From an uncultured Erysipelotrichaceae bacterium (GTDB taxonomy: Bacteria > Bacillota_I > Bacilli_A > Erysipelotrichales > Erysipelotrichaceae), in contig CALVCO010000007.1 in NCBI GenBank assembly GCA_944326095.1, positions 1-51,813 of the forward strand: DNA of 51,813 bases. Direction: 5' to 3'. Shown piece by piece: positions 10,762 through 18,684 of this stretch. The notes below the pieces were generated by a model, which worked only from the letters and a program-made list of their open reading frames with translations, was not told the DNA's origin and did not search any database. The translations under genes and the position numbers were made by a program. Numbering within the stretch: the stretch's first letter is position 1; each line of letters starts with the position of its first letter.

Positions 10762-11769
10762 ATGAAAAAAATATGTTGGATAACAACAGGTGGTACAATT
10801 GCTAGTATTGGTACAAAAGATGGTTATATTGCAGCAAATAAAGGTGAAATCTTATATGATTTATTAGGGAATATGACCGCCCAATATGATATAGAAATAT
10901 ATGATCTTTTTACGATGGATAGCAGTAATATTCAACCTGAAGAATGGAAGGATATTGCTGGTTGTATAAATGAAAGAATAGATGATTATGATGGTTTTGT
11001 CATAACTCATGGTACTGATACTATGGCTTATACATCTAGTTGTTTGAGTTTTATGTTATTGAATATAAAAAAGCCTGTAGTATTAACTGGTTCACAACTG
11101 CCGCTTATCCATCCATTAAGCGATGGTTTAGAAAATATGCGTTTAGCCCTAGCTATAGCTAGTAGTGATTGTCATGGAGTATTTGTAGCTTTTAATCGAA
11201 AAGTAATATTAGGTACTAGAGCAGTAAAAGTTAGAACCACAGGTTTCCACGCTTTTGAAAGTGTTAATTATCCGTATGTTGCAACTGTAAATAGTTTGGG
11301 TTTAGATTTACATTCAGAATATTTATTAAATAATAATGAACCATATCAATATAATGATAGTCTATGTACTGATGTATTTTTATTAAAATTAATACCCGGC
11401 ATGAACCCAAATATCTTTGATATGCTAATTAAATTAAATATTAAAGGAGTAGTAATTGAAGCCTTTGGTATTGGTGGATTATCATATATTCGCCGTGATT
11501 TTACTAAGAAAATTGTTGATTTGTTAGATGCAGGAATTAGTGTTGTAGTATGTAGTCAATGTTTATATGAACGTAGTGATTTTAGTATCTATGAAGTAGG
11601 TAAAAAAGCTTTGGAACATGGAGTAATCGAAGCTTATGATATGACAAGTGAAGCATGTGTTACAAAACTAATGTGGATCTTAGGTCAAACTAATGACGTA
11701 GCAAAAATCAAAGAAATGTTTATGCATAATTATGCTAATGAAATAAAAGAAAATATTAAATTAAAATAA
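10762..11769 (+). CDS. ansA: L-asparaginase, type I (cytosolic)
   Basis: The enzyme hydrolyses asparagine to aspartate and ammonia. Residues 6-15 hold the first catalytic-threonine motif (TTGGTIAS), and GFVITHGTDTMAYTSS holds the second Thr-Asp pair. The length of 335 matches E. coli AnsA, and no signal peptide is visible, so it is the cytoplasmic type. The start is placed at ATG 10762 because GGTGAT (10752-10757) pairs with the anti-Shine-Dalgarno sequence; an ATG at 10750 is in frame but has no ribosome site. A TATAAT at 10740-10745 lies very close to the start and would give a leader of only a few bases if used, and no clear -35 precedes it. It is flanked by terminators, so it is probably monocistronic. 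Confidence 0.92.
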   Translation: MKKICWITTGGTIASIGTKDGYIAANKGEILYDLLGNMTAQYDIEIYDLFTMDSSNIQPEEWKDIAGCINERIDDYDGFVITHGTDTMAYTSSCLSFMLLNIKKPVVLTGSQLPLIHPLSDGLENMRLALAIASSDCHGVFVAFNRKVILGTRAVKVRTTGFHAFESVNYPYVATVNSLGLDLHSEYLLNNNEPYQYNDSLCTDVFLLKLIPGMNPNIFDMLIKLNIKGVVIEAFGIGGLSYIRRDFTKKIVDLLDAGISVVVCSQCLYERSDFSIYEVGKKALEHGVIEAYDMTSEACVTKLMWILGQTNDVAKIKEMFMHNYANEIKENIKLK

Positions 11770-11776
11770 TTAATTT

Positions 11777-11808
11777 AAAAAACCTGTCGACATTATTATC
11801 GACAGGTT
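11777..11808 (-). terminator. terminator between ansA and hsp20, best on the minus strand
   Basis: A perfect 10-bp stem (11781-11790 AACCTGTCGA with 11799-11808) has an 8-base loop. On the minus strand it is followed by a T-run, so it ends the hsp20 message. On the plus strand the U-tract is poor, but the hairpin may still help end ansA. Confidence 0.85.
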
Positions 11809-11828
11809 AATAGTTTAAATATCATTGA

Positions 11829-12254
11829 TTATTCAATCATAATCTTATTGCTAGTTTCAACTTGTTGTACTTCATTATTAGGAACAATTAATTGTAATAC
11901 ACCATTTTCGAATTTAGCTTTGATATCTTCAACCTTAATATCATTACCTACATAGAAACTTCTTGAGCAAGAACCAAAGCTTCTTTCTTGACGGATGACA
12001 TTGCCCTTAGCATCCTTTTCTTCATCATTTGTATTATGAGTTGCGCTGATATTAATATAACCATCTTGTAGTTCGATATTAACATCTTCTTTATTATATC
12101 CTGGTAATTCGATATCTAAGATATAATTGCCATCCTTTTCATGAACATCTGTCTTCATAACAGGTAAGTTACGATAAGTTGGTCTATCAAACATATCATC
12201 GAATAAATCATCAAATAAACTATAACGTGTTGGCATAAATTTCATATTGGTCAT
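11829..12254 (-). CDS. small heat shock protein, Hsp20/alpha-crystallin family
   Basis: The 141-residue holdase has a short N-terminal region (MPTRYSLFDDLFDDMFD) and an alpha-crystallin domain from about residue 33. The typical segments DIELPGYNKEDVNIELQDGYINISA and RSFYVGNDIKVEDIKAKFENGVLQLIVP are present; the last has the conserved GVL motif. It would bind unfolding proteins in the cytosol without ATP and form oligomers. The start follows AAAGGAGA. The promoter upstream overlaps a CIRCE-like inverted repeat, so HrcA-type heat-shock repression is likely. Control of an Hsp20 gene by CIRCE rather than only groE/dnaK is less usual. Confidence 0.94.
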   Translation of the reverse strand: MTNMKFMPTRYSLFDDLFDDMFDRPTYRNLPVMKTDVHEKDGNYILDIELPGYNKEDVNIELQDGYINISATHNTNDEEKDAKGNVIRQERSFGSCSRSFYVGNDIKVEDIKAKFENGVLQLIVPNNEVQQVETSNKIMIE

Positions 12255-12319
12255 CTCCTTTTAAGCATATATTAACTGAAACTTAATACCGCTTGTACCT
12301 TAACTCTTGGTACGATTAT

Positions 12320-12361
12320 ATTATAGCACCAAGTTTAGCAGAGTCAATACTTAAGTGCTAA
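12320..12361 (-). promoter_or_regulatory. hsp20 promoter with CIRCE-like HrcA operator
   Basis: On the minus strand TTGACT (12342-12347) and TATAAT (12320-12325) are 16 bp apart. The inverted repeat TTAGCAgag-N9-aaGTGCTAA (12335-12361) matches the CIRCE consensus TTAGCACTC-N9-GAGTGCTAA with substitutions at the inner ends, and overlaps the -35 box. A second small inverted repeat, GTACC/GGTAC, lies just downstream at 12294-12313. HrcA is not in this window. Confidence 0.75.
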
Positions 12362-12424
12362 AAATTTATACATTTTATTTAAATTGTATATTTGTATTTT
12401 AAAAAATATAAATATATAATTAAA

Positions 12425-12454
12425 TTGTAATAGAAATAGGTTATATGTTATAAT
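12425..12454 (+). promoter_or_regulatory. probable promoter of the flavodoxin gene
   Basis: TTGTAA (12425-12430) and a perfect TATAAT (12449-12454) are separated by 18 bp, giving a leader of about 25 bases before the GTG start. Confidence 0.6.
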
Positions 12455-12486
12455 AAAAACACTTTTTTAAGATTGGAGGTGCAATA

Positions 12487-12912
12487 GTGCAAATAGGTAT
12501 CATCTATTATTCGCAGACCGGTAGTACTAAAAAATTAGCAGATGGACTAGGCGAAGCATTAGGCATTGAACCAATCGATATTTCTAAACCTCATGTTTTA
12601 AAGAATTATGATATGTTATTTGTGGGTTGTGGTACATATAATGATTTACCAAGTGATATGATGATTAATTATATAAATAATATACCTGCTAATAGTATTT
12701 CTGGGGCAGTTATCTTTATGACTAATGCAACGGGTAAAGATAGTGCTCAACTATTAGTTAATAGTTTAAGTGCTAAAGGTATTGAAGTTTATGAAAAACA
12801 TTTTGTCTGTCCATGTAAAAGATGGTTATTTAAATCTAAACGTCCAGATAATCATGATATTGTACGATTTAAAAAATTTGGTACAAAAATAGTAAAAGCT
12901 TTACAACAATAA
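12487..12912 (+). CDS. flavodoxin-like protein
   Basis: The 141-residue protein begins with the flavodoxin FMN-phosphate loop IIYYSQTGSTKKLADGL (T/S-x-T-G-x-T form). It continues with the alternating fold: DMLFVGCGTYNDLPSD at the second FMN loop and VIFMTNATGKDSAQLL. A C-terminal pair of cysteines (FVCPCKRWLFKSKRPD) is reminiscent of the flavodoxin-like proteins of anaerobes. It probably carries electrons for a reductase in the cytosol. The GTG start is supported by TTGGAGGTG seven bases upstream. The gene stands alone between hsp20 and a convergent bile salt hydrolase gene. The partner enzyme is unknown. Confidence 0.85.
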   Translation: MQIGIIYYSQTGSTKKLADGLGEALGIEPIDISKPHVLKNYDMLFVGCGTYNDLPSDMMINYINNIPANSISGAVIFMTNATGKDSAQLLVNSLSAKGIEVYEKHFVCPCKRWLFKSKRPDNHDIVRFKKFGTKIVKALQQ

Positions 12913-12934
12913 TTGGCACCCTTAGGGGTGCCAA
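12913..12934. terminator. hairpin between convergent flavodoxin and bile salt hydrolase genes
   Basis: A perfect 9-bp stem TTGGCACCC/GGGTGCCAA with loop TTAG lies between the two stop codons. The U-tracts on both strands are poor, so it may act as a bidirectional terminator or only as a stabilising hairpin. Confidence 0.65.
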
Positions 12935-12937
12935 TAA

Positions 12938-13906
12938 TCATTTATTATAATTTTGTTTATTAACTAATTCATAGCTAAATATTAGCTTACTATCTAAGTC
13001 AACATCATGCATATTAATAGCTTGAATTTGATTATTATCATAAGTTTTATAATAATATATGCCTTTTTGAGTATCTACACAACAAGTATAGATAGTATAA
13101 TCAGGTTTTCCATCAGGCGTTATAACAGCACCTTTAACCATAGATACATTATCTAAAATATGGAAGAATTGACTTATCTTTCCATCATCATCTTCTTGAT
13201 GCCAATTGTTCGCTCTTAAAAATGCAGCTTTAACAAAGCGTGATGTTGGCGAATAATCTCCTGGTAAGCCTATGCCACCAAAACCTTGACCATAGGCTTT
13301 TAAATTAACATCCTTGGCAAAAGAATTTGTGGGATTATTTACATCTAAATGTAAATAATTATTTAAATGCATTAAATAATAATTAAATGGTGGATTATTA
13401 GTTAGTACGTGGAAAGGATTATCATAGATATGAACTCCATCTTCCATAGCTTCAATAACAATTGATTTATTACCATCACTTAACATCCAATGTAATGGAG
13501 CAGGATTAATTCCTGGTTTAAATGGTTCATTTAATAAATTAATATTTTCTAATAAACGATATGCTTCATCGACACTTGTACATTGACCTAGAATCCAAGG
13601 AATAATTTCATATGGAGCTACATTTTCTTTACCTTCTATTCTTGGTTTATAACATGCATTGTTAGGGAAATTTAAGCCTGCCATTCCTAATCCTTTTTCA
13701 TTTACTGCTTCAGCAAATAATGCTTGATCATCTACAATGGTTGCCATACCAATTAAAGCATAATGGTTTTCCATTGTTTTTTGATCTTTAAAATAAATAG
13801 GATGATTTCTTGGAGTAATTGCGACTTTTTGGCCAAAATTATATTCTAAATCTAAAGTTCTACCAAATAAAAATTTTTCATCATTTAAAGTTAAACATGT
13901 ACACAT
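12938..13906 (-). CDS. bsh: bile salt hydrolase / choloylglycine hydrolase family
   Basis: This 322-residue Ntn-hydrolase cleaves the amide bond of taurine- or glycine-conjugated bile acids. The N-terminal nucleophile Cys2 is exposed after Met removal (MCTC). The expected partner residues are visible: Arg16 and Asp19 in FGRTLDLEY, the Asn in NEKGLGMAGLNFP, the Asn in VLTNNPPFNYYL, and the Arg in SPTSRFVKAAF. There is no signal peptide, so it is cytosolic. The related penicillin V acylases share this fold, but the length and LDLEYNFGQ and GLNFP segments favour the bile salt group. It is monocistronic. The enzyme fits a gut commensal lifestyle. Confidence 0.92.
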   Translation of the reverse strand: MCTCLTLNDEKFLFGRTLDLEYNFGQKVAITPRNHPIYFKDQKTMENHYALIGMATIVDDQALFAEAVNEKGLGMAGLNFPNNACYKPRIEGKENVAPYEIIPWILGQCTSVDEAYRLLENINLLNEPFKPGINPAPLHWMLSDGNKSIVIEAMEDGVHIYDNPFHVLTNNPPFNYYLMHLNNYLHLDVNNPTNSFAKDVNLKAYGQGFGGIGLPGDYSPTSRFVKAAFLRANNWHQEDDDGKISQFFHILDNVSMVKGAVITPDGKPDYTIYTCCVDTQKGIYYYKTYDNNQIQAINMHDVDLDSKLIFSYELVNKQNYNK

Positions 13907-13964
13907 ATTATGTTTTCCTACTTTCTATAGATTCATTATATCCTATTTAAGCAATAAAAGCATT

Positions 13965-13992
13965 AAAAAAGCCATTAGATAATCTAATGACT
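13965..13992 (-). terminator. terminator of the CAP-domain gene
   Basis: On the minus strand AGTCATTAGAT pairs with ATCTAATGGCT (13970-13980 with 13982-13992) and is followed by a T-run (A-run at 13965-13970 on the plus strand). The stem includes the stop codon of the gene. Confidence 0.8.
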
Positions 13993-14986
13993 AATATACT
14001 AAAGCACACCACATACCACTTGCATTGGCAATCGCAATCTTTGTTGCATTAGCATCCATTAAGATTGAACGATGACCGCTAGAGTTCATCCACCAATTTA
14101 ATTTATCTTGAACACTAGATCCAGCATAGGTAAGAATTTCTAATGGATGGTTACTATATGATACTCCTAATTCATCAAATACGGTTTTATAATGTGAACC
14201 ATTAGGACGAGTATGAGAAACATTTCCTAAAGCTTCTTGAGCACGAATAGCTACAGCTTGTTGAGCTAAATCATCACCAAGTTCAAAGGCATGTAAACCA
14301 TTTGCCGCTCTTTGTTCATTTATTAAATCTAGCATATATTGGATATCATCACCATTATATTCTACATTGGAAATGTCAACATAAGTATTATTTACTTTTA
14401 CTGGTACTACTACTTCAGTAGTATTTAAACTTTTATCCTTAGCAATTATTTTTATTTCATAATCACCAGGAGTTGTTGTATCAACAGTACTATCAATAGT
14501 TACATCAGGATAAATAGCTGAATTATCATAAGTGAATTCTAGATAATCCCAAGGATTGAATTCACTATCTTTAGTAATGACAATACTATCTTGAGTAGCT
14601 TTAACTACTGGAGCAATAGTGTCTACTACTTTAATATTTAATTGTAAGCTTTGACTTGTATTAATTAAAGTTAGACTTGATGGGTTTGATTGAATGTTGA
14701 TTGAAGCATTTACGATATGATCACCTAATACAGTTGTATCAATTGTATCAATATTTACTGTTGTTTTAGCTAAATCAATTTCGTTAATATCAATTGTTTC
14801 AATATTATTAATAATAGAAGATTTAATTAATTCACTATTTTCAATAGAATTAATTTCTACTTCAATTGTTTGAATCTCATTTAAATTTGTTTCATTTTGT
14901 ACTACTTCAGCTTTAGGATTTAAAGTAGTTAGGCTAAGTGCTATTAGTGATGCGAAAAAATAATTACTTAATTTTTTAATATTCAT
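13991..14986 (-). CDS. secreted CAP/SCP-domain protein with Ig-like repeats
   Basis: The 331-residue protein opens with a signal peptide (MNIKKLSNYFFASLIALSLT, cleavage near residue 27). Residues about 30-120 are Ile/Asn/Thr-rich and of uncertain fold. Residues about 122-203 match the DUF5011/Cry22-type Ig-like module (VVDTIAPVV, DNSAIYPDVTI, TTPGDYEIKIIAKDKSLNTTEVVVPV). The C-terminal 120 residues form a bacterial CAP domain (MLDLINEQRAANGL, SHTRPNGSHYKTVFDELG, WWMNSSGHRSILMDANATKIAIA). The conserved His residues at SHTRP and SGHRS resemble the CAP cavity. Extracellular and possibly wall-associated; no LPxTG motif is seen. Function of bacterial CAP proteins is poorly known. Confidence 0.85.
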   Translation of the reverse strand: MNIKKLSNYFFASLIALSLTTLNPKAEVVQNETNLNEIQTIEVEINSIENSELIKSSIINNIETIDINEIDLAKTTVNIDTIDTTVLGDHIVNASINIQSNPSSLTLINTSQSLQLNIKVVDTIAPVVKATQDSIVITKDSEFNPWDYLEFTYDNSAIYPDVTIDSTVDTTTPGDYEIKIIAKDKSLNTTEVVVPVKVNNTYVDISNVEYNGDDIQYMLDLINEQRAANGLHAFELGDDLAQQAVAIRAQEALGNVSHTRPNGSHYKTVFDELGVSYSNHPLEILTYAGSSVQDKLNWWMNSSGHRSILMDANATKIAIANASGMWCALVY

Positions 14987-15012
14987 TCGTTCCTCCTTTA
15001 AACACGTGTATT

Positions 15013-15042
15013 ATTTTAACTTTGTTTAAAGGGAAATGTCAA
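15013..15042 (-). promoter_or_regulatory. promoter of the CAP-domain gene
   Basis: On the minus strand TTGACA (15037-15042) and TAAAAT (15013-15018) are 18 bp apart. The promoter starts immediately after the rarA stop codon, separating the two genes, and AAAGGAGG lies just before the start. Confidence 0.75.
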
Positions 15043-15046
15043 ATTT

Positions 15047-16303
15047 TTATAGGCTTTTTTTAAGTTTTTTAAGGTTTTTAGTGCGTTTAAGCGTTTTCAA
15101 CTTATTATAATTTTCTAAAAGTTGAATTTCAGCTTTACTACTATTTTGGGGAATATAGAATTCTATATTAGCTATTTCATCTGGTAAATATTGAATGTGA
15201 GGCCACATATCTTTGCGAGCATAATCATATTTATCATCTTCATCCATATTAACTGGGGTTAGACGTAAATATGCTGGTACTTGATATGATGTACTATTAA
15301 CAACATTTAAAGCTGCATCTATAGCTTCATCTGCACTTCTACTTTTTGGGGATAAGGCTAATTCGATTACTGTATTGGCTAAAGGGATTCTAGCTTCAGG
15401 AAAACCAATGCGTTTGGCAGCATCTATAGCATTTACACATCTAGCACAAGCAGCAGGGTTTGCTAGCCCTATGTCTTCATAGGCAATAGTTAATAATCTT
15501 CTTTCAATGGATACCATATCATTAGCTTGAATTAGCCGGGCTAGATAATATAGGGCTGCTTGAACATCGCTACCTCTAATGGATTTTTGTAAAGCACTTA
15601 AAGCATCATAATGACCATCATCATCTTTACTAATAGAAGAATTAGCTAAGCGACTATATTCTAAGACAACATCCATAGTAATATGCTTGTTGGCAATTGC
15701 ACATATTTCAAGAACATTTAAAGCATAGCGAATATCCCCATTAGCATGATTCGCAATTATATGTAAAGCATCTTCATCAATAGTTACTTCATTATTTAAT
15801 CCTTCAGGAGCTTTAATCGCATTATTAATAGCTTCTGAAATATCATCAGCACTTAAAGCTTTAACTTCTAAAAGATGACAACGTGAACGAATAGCGGGAT
15901 TTATGGCAAAATATGGATTACTAGTAGTAGTACCCATTAGATAGATTAGTCCTTCTTCTAAATAAGGTAATAAAAGATCTTGTTTATCTTTATTTAGACG
16001 ATGAATTTCATCGACAATTAATACTAAACCATTATTCATTTTAGCTTCTAAAAATATTGCATCTAATTCTTTTTTATTACCAGTTACAGCATTAAATAAA
16101 CGATAAGGACGATTCAAAGAATTCGCAATAGCTTTAGCTAAAGTAGTTTTACCTGTACCACTAGGGCCAAAGAAAATAAATGAGAATAATTGTTTTTGTT
16201 CAACAACTTTACGCAAGATCATATCTTTGCCAACTAAGTGTTTTTGTCCAATGACATCATCGATGGTTTTAGGACGCATTCTAAGTGCTAATGGCTGTTT
16301 CAT
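15047..16303 (-). CDS. rarA: replication-associated recombination protein A (AAA+ ATPase)
   Basis: The protein of 418 residues is a RarA/MgsA-type clamp-loader-like ATPase that acts at stalled replication forks. It has RPKTIDDVIGQKHLVG at residues 11-26, Walker A FFGPSGTGKTTLA, Walker B LVLIVDEIHRLNK, sensor GTTTSNPYFAINPAIRSRC, and the C-terminal tetramerisation domain with RLLTIAYEDIGLANPAA and the DDKYDYARKDMWPHIQYLPD end typical of the family. Its start codon follows GGAGG (AAGGAGGGCCTATG on the minus strand). It is divergent from dtd; the 78-bp gap between them must hold both promoters, though only weak boxes are visible. Confidence 0.95.
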   Translation of the reverse strand: MKQPLALRMRPKTIDDVIGQKHLVGKDMILRKVVEQKQLFSFIFFGPSGTGKTTLAKAIANSLNRPYRLFNAVTGNKKELDAIFLEAKMNNGLVLIVDEIHRLNKDKQDLLLPYLEEGLIYLMGTTTSNPYFAINPAIRSRCHLLEVKALSADDISEAINNAIKAPEGLNNEVTIDEDALHIIANHANGDIRYALNVLEICAIANKHITMDVVLEYSRLANSSISKDDDGHYDALSALQKSIRGSDVQAALYYLARLIQANDMVSIERRLLTIAYEDIGLANPAACARCVNAIDAAKRIGFPEARIPLANTVIELALSPKSRSADEAIDAALNVVNSTSYQVPAYLRLTPVNMDEDDKYDYARKDMWPHIQYLPDEIANIEFYIPQNSSKAEIQLLENYNKLKTLKRTKNLKKLKKSL

Positions 16304-16381
16304 AGGCCCTCCTTGATTATTATTAATTCTATCATTTTAGAGGCAATTTTGATATACTATATTGATGAGGATTGTGATAAA

Positions 16382-16840
16382 ATGCGAATAGTTATTCAAA
16401 GAGTAAAACATGCTAGCGTTACTATTGATAATGCTATATATAATAAGATAGAACAAGGTCTATTATTATTAGTAGGATTTGAAAAAAATGATACAGAAGA
16501 TATATTGCCTAAGATCTGTGATAAAGTAGCAGGTATTAGAATATTTGAAGATGAAAATGGAAAGATGAATCTAAGTGCTAAAGATTTAAATCTTGAAATA
16601 TTATCAATTTCGCAATTTACTTTATATGCGGATATGAAAAAAGGTAAAAGACCTAGTTTTGATTCAGCTATGGAAGCAAATAAAGCTAAAGAGTTATATG
16701 CTAAATTCAATGAGATGTTATCGACATATCTACCAGTAAAGACTGGAATATTTCAAGCCGATATGAAGATAGAATTATTGAATGATGGACCAGTAACAAT
16801 TATTTTAGATTCAAATGATTTAATCAGAAGGGAAAAATAA
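16382..16840 (+). CDS. dtd: D-aminoacyl-tRNA deacylase
   Basis: This 152-residue proofreading enzyme removes D-amino acids (and glycine mischarged on tRNA-Ala) from tRNA. Residues 1-12 give the conserved MRIVIQRVKHAS start. The signature SQFTLYADMKKGKRPSF carries the SQxT motif, and NDGPVTIIL near the C-terminus is the expected variant of the Gly-cisPro active-site motif. The start at ATG 16382 restores the usual family N-terminus; the longer in-frame ATG at 16313 would add a hydrophobic stretch not found in the family. TATACT upstream (about 16353) may be the -10 box. It is followed two bases later by folD, so the two are co-transcribed. Confidence 0.95.
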   Translation: MRIVIQRVKHASVTIDNAIYNKIEQGLLLLVGFEKNDTEDILPKICDKVAGIRIFEDENGKMNLSAKDLNLEILSISQFTLYADMKKGKRPSFDSAMEANKAKELYAKFNEMLSTYLPVKTGIFQADMKIELLNDGPVTIILDSNDLIRREK

Positions 16841-16842
16841 AA

Positions 16843-17691
16843 ATGATAATATATGGAAGTGAAATAGCTAAAAATATTAAAGCAGATATTAAAAGTAGAG
16901 TAGATGAAATTGTAGCTAGTGGTAAGCGTAAGCCTTGTTTATGTGTTATTTTAGTAGGTGATGATCCTGCTAGTATATCTTATGTAAAAGGTAAGGAAAA
17001 AGCATGTGCAGAAATTGGCTTTGCTTCAAAAATGATTACTTTACCACAAGAAACTAGTGAAGAAGAATTATTAGATATTGTTAGAGAATGTAATAATGAT
17101 GATAATATCGATGGTATCTTAGTACAATTACCTTTGCCAAAACATATCAATGCCCATAATATTATTATTAATATTGATCCTAATAAGGATGTTGATGGTT
17201 TACATCCTTTAAATGTTGCGAAATTATATCAATCACAAGATGGCTTTGTTCCATGTACTCCTCAAGGGGTTATGCAGATACTTAAACAAGCTAATGTAAG
17301 TTTAGCAGGTAAACATGTAGTAGTTATAGGTAGAAGCCATTTAGTAGGTTCACCAGTAGCCCGTTTATTATTAAATGAAAATGCTACAGTAACTATGTGT
17401 CATTCATATACTCAAGACTTATCTTCAATTACTAAATTAGCTGATATTCTAGTAGTATGTGTAGGAAAACCACGCATGATTACCAAAGAATATGTTAAAG
17501 AAGGTGCGGTTGTGATTGATGTAGGAGTAAATCGCGATGAAAATGGTAAATTATGTGGAGATGTTGATTTTGAAAATGTTAAAGAAAAATGTTCTTTAAT
17601 TACTCCGGTTCCTAAAGGGGTAGGACCAATGACCATATGCATGTTACTTGTTAATACCTTGAAAGCTTATGAAGGTAGAATTAATGGCTAA
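16843..17691 (+). CDS. folD: bifunctional methylenetetrahydrofolate dehydrogenase/cyclohydrolase
   Basis: FolD (282 residues) interconverts 5,10-methylene-, methenyl- and 10-formyl-THF for purine and formyl-Met-tRNA synthesis. The catalytic Lys sits in SYVKGKEKACAEIG; ILVQLPLPKHI and DVDGLHPLNVAKL are the substrate-side signatures. The NADP-binding motif is VVIGRSHLVGSPVARLL, and VPKGVGPMTICMLLVNTL closes the active site. The gene starts two bases after dtd and overlaps the following phosphoesterase gene by eight bases, indicating a tight operon. Confidence 0.96.
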   Translation: MIIYGSEIAKNIKADIKSRVDEIVASGKRKPCLCVILVGDDPASISYVKGKEKACAEIGFASKMITLPQETSEEELLDIVRECNNDDNIDGILVQLPLPKHINAHNIIINIDPNKDVDGLHPLNVAKLYQSQDGFVPCTPQGVMQILKQANVSLAGKHVVVIGRSHLVGSPVARLLLNENATVTMCHSYTQDLSSITKLADILVVCVGKPRMITKEYVKEGAVVIDVGVNRDENGKLCGDVDFENVKEKCSLITPVPKGVGPMTICMLLVNTLKAYEGRING

Positions 17692-18487
17692 AATATTAAG
17701 TATAATCTTAGTTATTTTCTTATTGATATTTTGTTATGCAAGCTTTATTGAACCAAATCGTTTAATTGTAAAAGATGTAAATATTACAATGGAAGCTCCT
17801 ATTGAAAATATTACCTTTTTTACTGATACACATTTTGGCACAAATTATTCCCAAGAAAAAGCTGAAGAAATAGTTAATAAAATTAATGAAATTAATGCGC
17901 CAATTGTTATATTTGGTGGGGATTTAATAGATGCTTATTGGCAAGATAAAGATCTTCTTGATTTAGAAGTTTTAAGCAATACCTTAAGTAAAATAAATGC
18001 CAAATATAAAATAGCAGTATGGGGTAATCATGATTATGGTGGTGGAGCATATCGCCATTATGAAAAAATCATGGAAGATGCAGGCTTTATCCTTTTAAAA
18101 CAAGATAGTTTAACTATTGAAGAATTAAAAATAAATATTATTGGTTTTGATGATTTACAACTTGGTACATCATTGAATGATCCGCAAAACTTAAAAGCTA
18201 AAGAGGATTATTTCAATATTTATATATCACATGAACCTGATTTATTTAGTACTATTGATGTTAGTGAAGCAGATTTATGCTTAAGTGGACATTCCCATGG
18301 AGGACAAATTTCTTTACCAATTATAGGTAGTCTTATAAGCAATATGGGTGCTAGAAAATATATCAAGGGAGTGTATAATATAGATGCAACTAAACTTTTT
18401 GTTTCTTCAGGTATTGGAACAACAAAAATTAAGATGCGATTATTAAATATTCCGGAGATTGTTAATATAAAATTTAAAGGAGAATGA
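17684..18487 (+). CDS. membrane-anchored metallophosphoesterase, YkuE-like
   Basis: The calcineurin-like phosphoesterase (267 residues) carries all five metal motifs: TDTHFG, FGGDLID, GNHDYGG, SHEPD and SGHSHGGQ. Residues 1-19 are a hydrophobic anchor (AKILSIILVIFLLIFCYA), placing the catalytic domain outside the membrane. The start is set at ATG 17684 because AAGGT lies eight bases upstream; an in-frame ATG at 17669 has no such site. It overlaps folD by eight bases and the DUF951 gene follows at once. Related proteins act on lipid or UDP-lipid pyrophosphates (YkuE, LpxH relatives), but the substrate here is unknown. Confidence 0.88.
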   Translation: MAKILSIILVIFLLIFCYASFIEPNRLIVKDVNITMEAPIENITFFTDTHFGTNYSQEKAEEIVNKINEINAPIVIFGGDLIDAYWQDKDLLDLEVLSNTLSKINAKYKIAVWGNHDYGGGAYRHYEKIMEDAGFILLKQDSLTIEELKINIIGFDDLQLGTSLNDPQNLKAKEDYFNIYISHEPDLFSTIDVSEADLCLSGHSHGGQISLPIIGSLISNMGARKYIKGVYNIDATKLFVSSGIGTTKIKMRLLNIPEIVNIKFKGE

Positions 18488-18489
18488 TC

Positions 18490-18684
18490 ATGCTAGATTA
18501 TAAATTAAATGATATTGTGGAAATGAAAAAGGAACATCCTTGTCATTTATCTAAACAATGGCGCATTATTCGTATGGGCGCGGACATTAAAATTAAATGT
18601 TTAGGATGTGGAAATGTAGTAATGATGTCTAGACATGATTTTGAAAGAAAATTAAAGAAAGTCATTAAGGAGGATGTAGAATAA
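18490..18684 (+). CDS. DUF951 family small protein
   Basis: The 64-residue protein has the family pattern YKLNDIVEMKKEHPCHLSKQWRIIRMGADIKIKCLGCG, including a KxxHPC motif and a CLGCG knuckle that may bind metal or nucleic acid. Start 18490 is preferred over the in-frame ATG at 18484 because AAAGGAGA ends one base before the latter. Its stop overlaps the ychF start (TAATG). DUF951 genes are regularly found directly upstream of ychF in Firmicutes. Function is unknown; the linkage to a ribosome-binding ATPase suggests a translation role by association only. Confidence 0.9.
   Translation: MLDYKLNDIVEMKKEHPCHLSKQWRIIRMGADIKIKCLGCGNVVMMSRHDFERKLKKVIKEDVE

Noticed and set aside
11781-11808. Hairpin as a riboswitch or regulatory RNA of ansA
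   Set aside because: It lies downstream of the stop codon and has the form of a simple terminator for the minus-strand gene.
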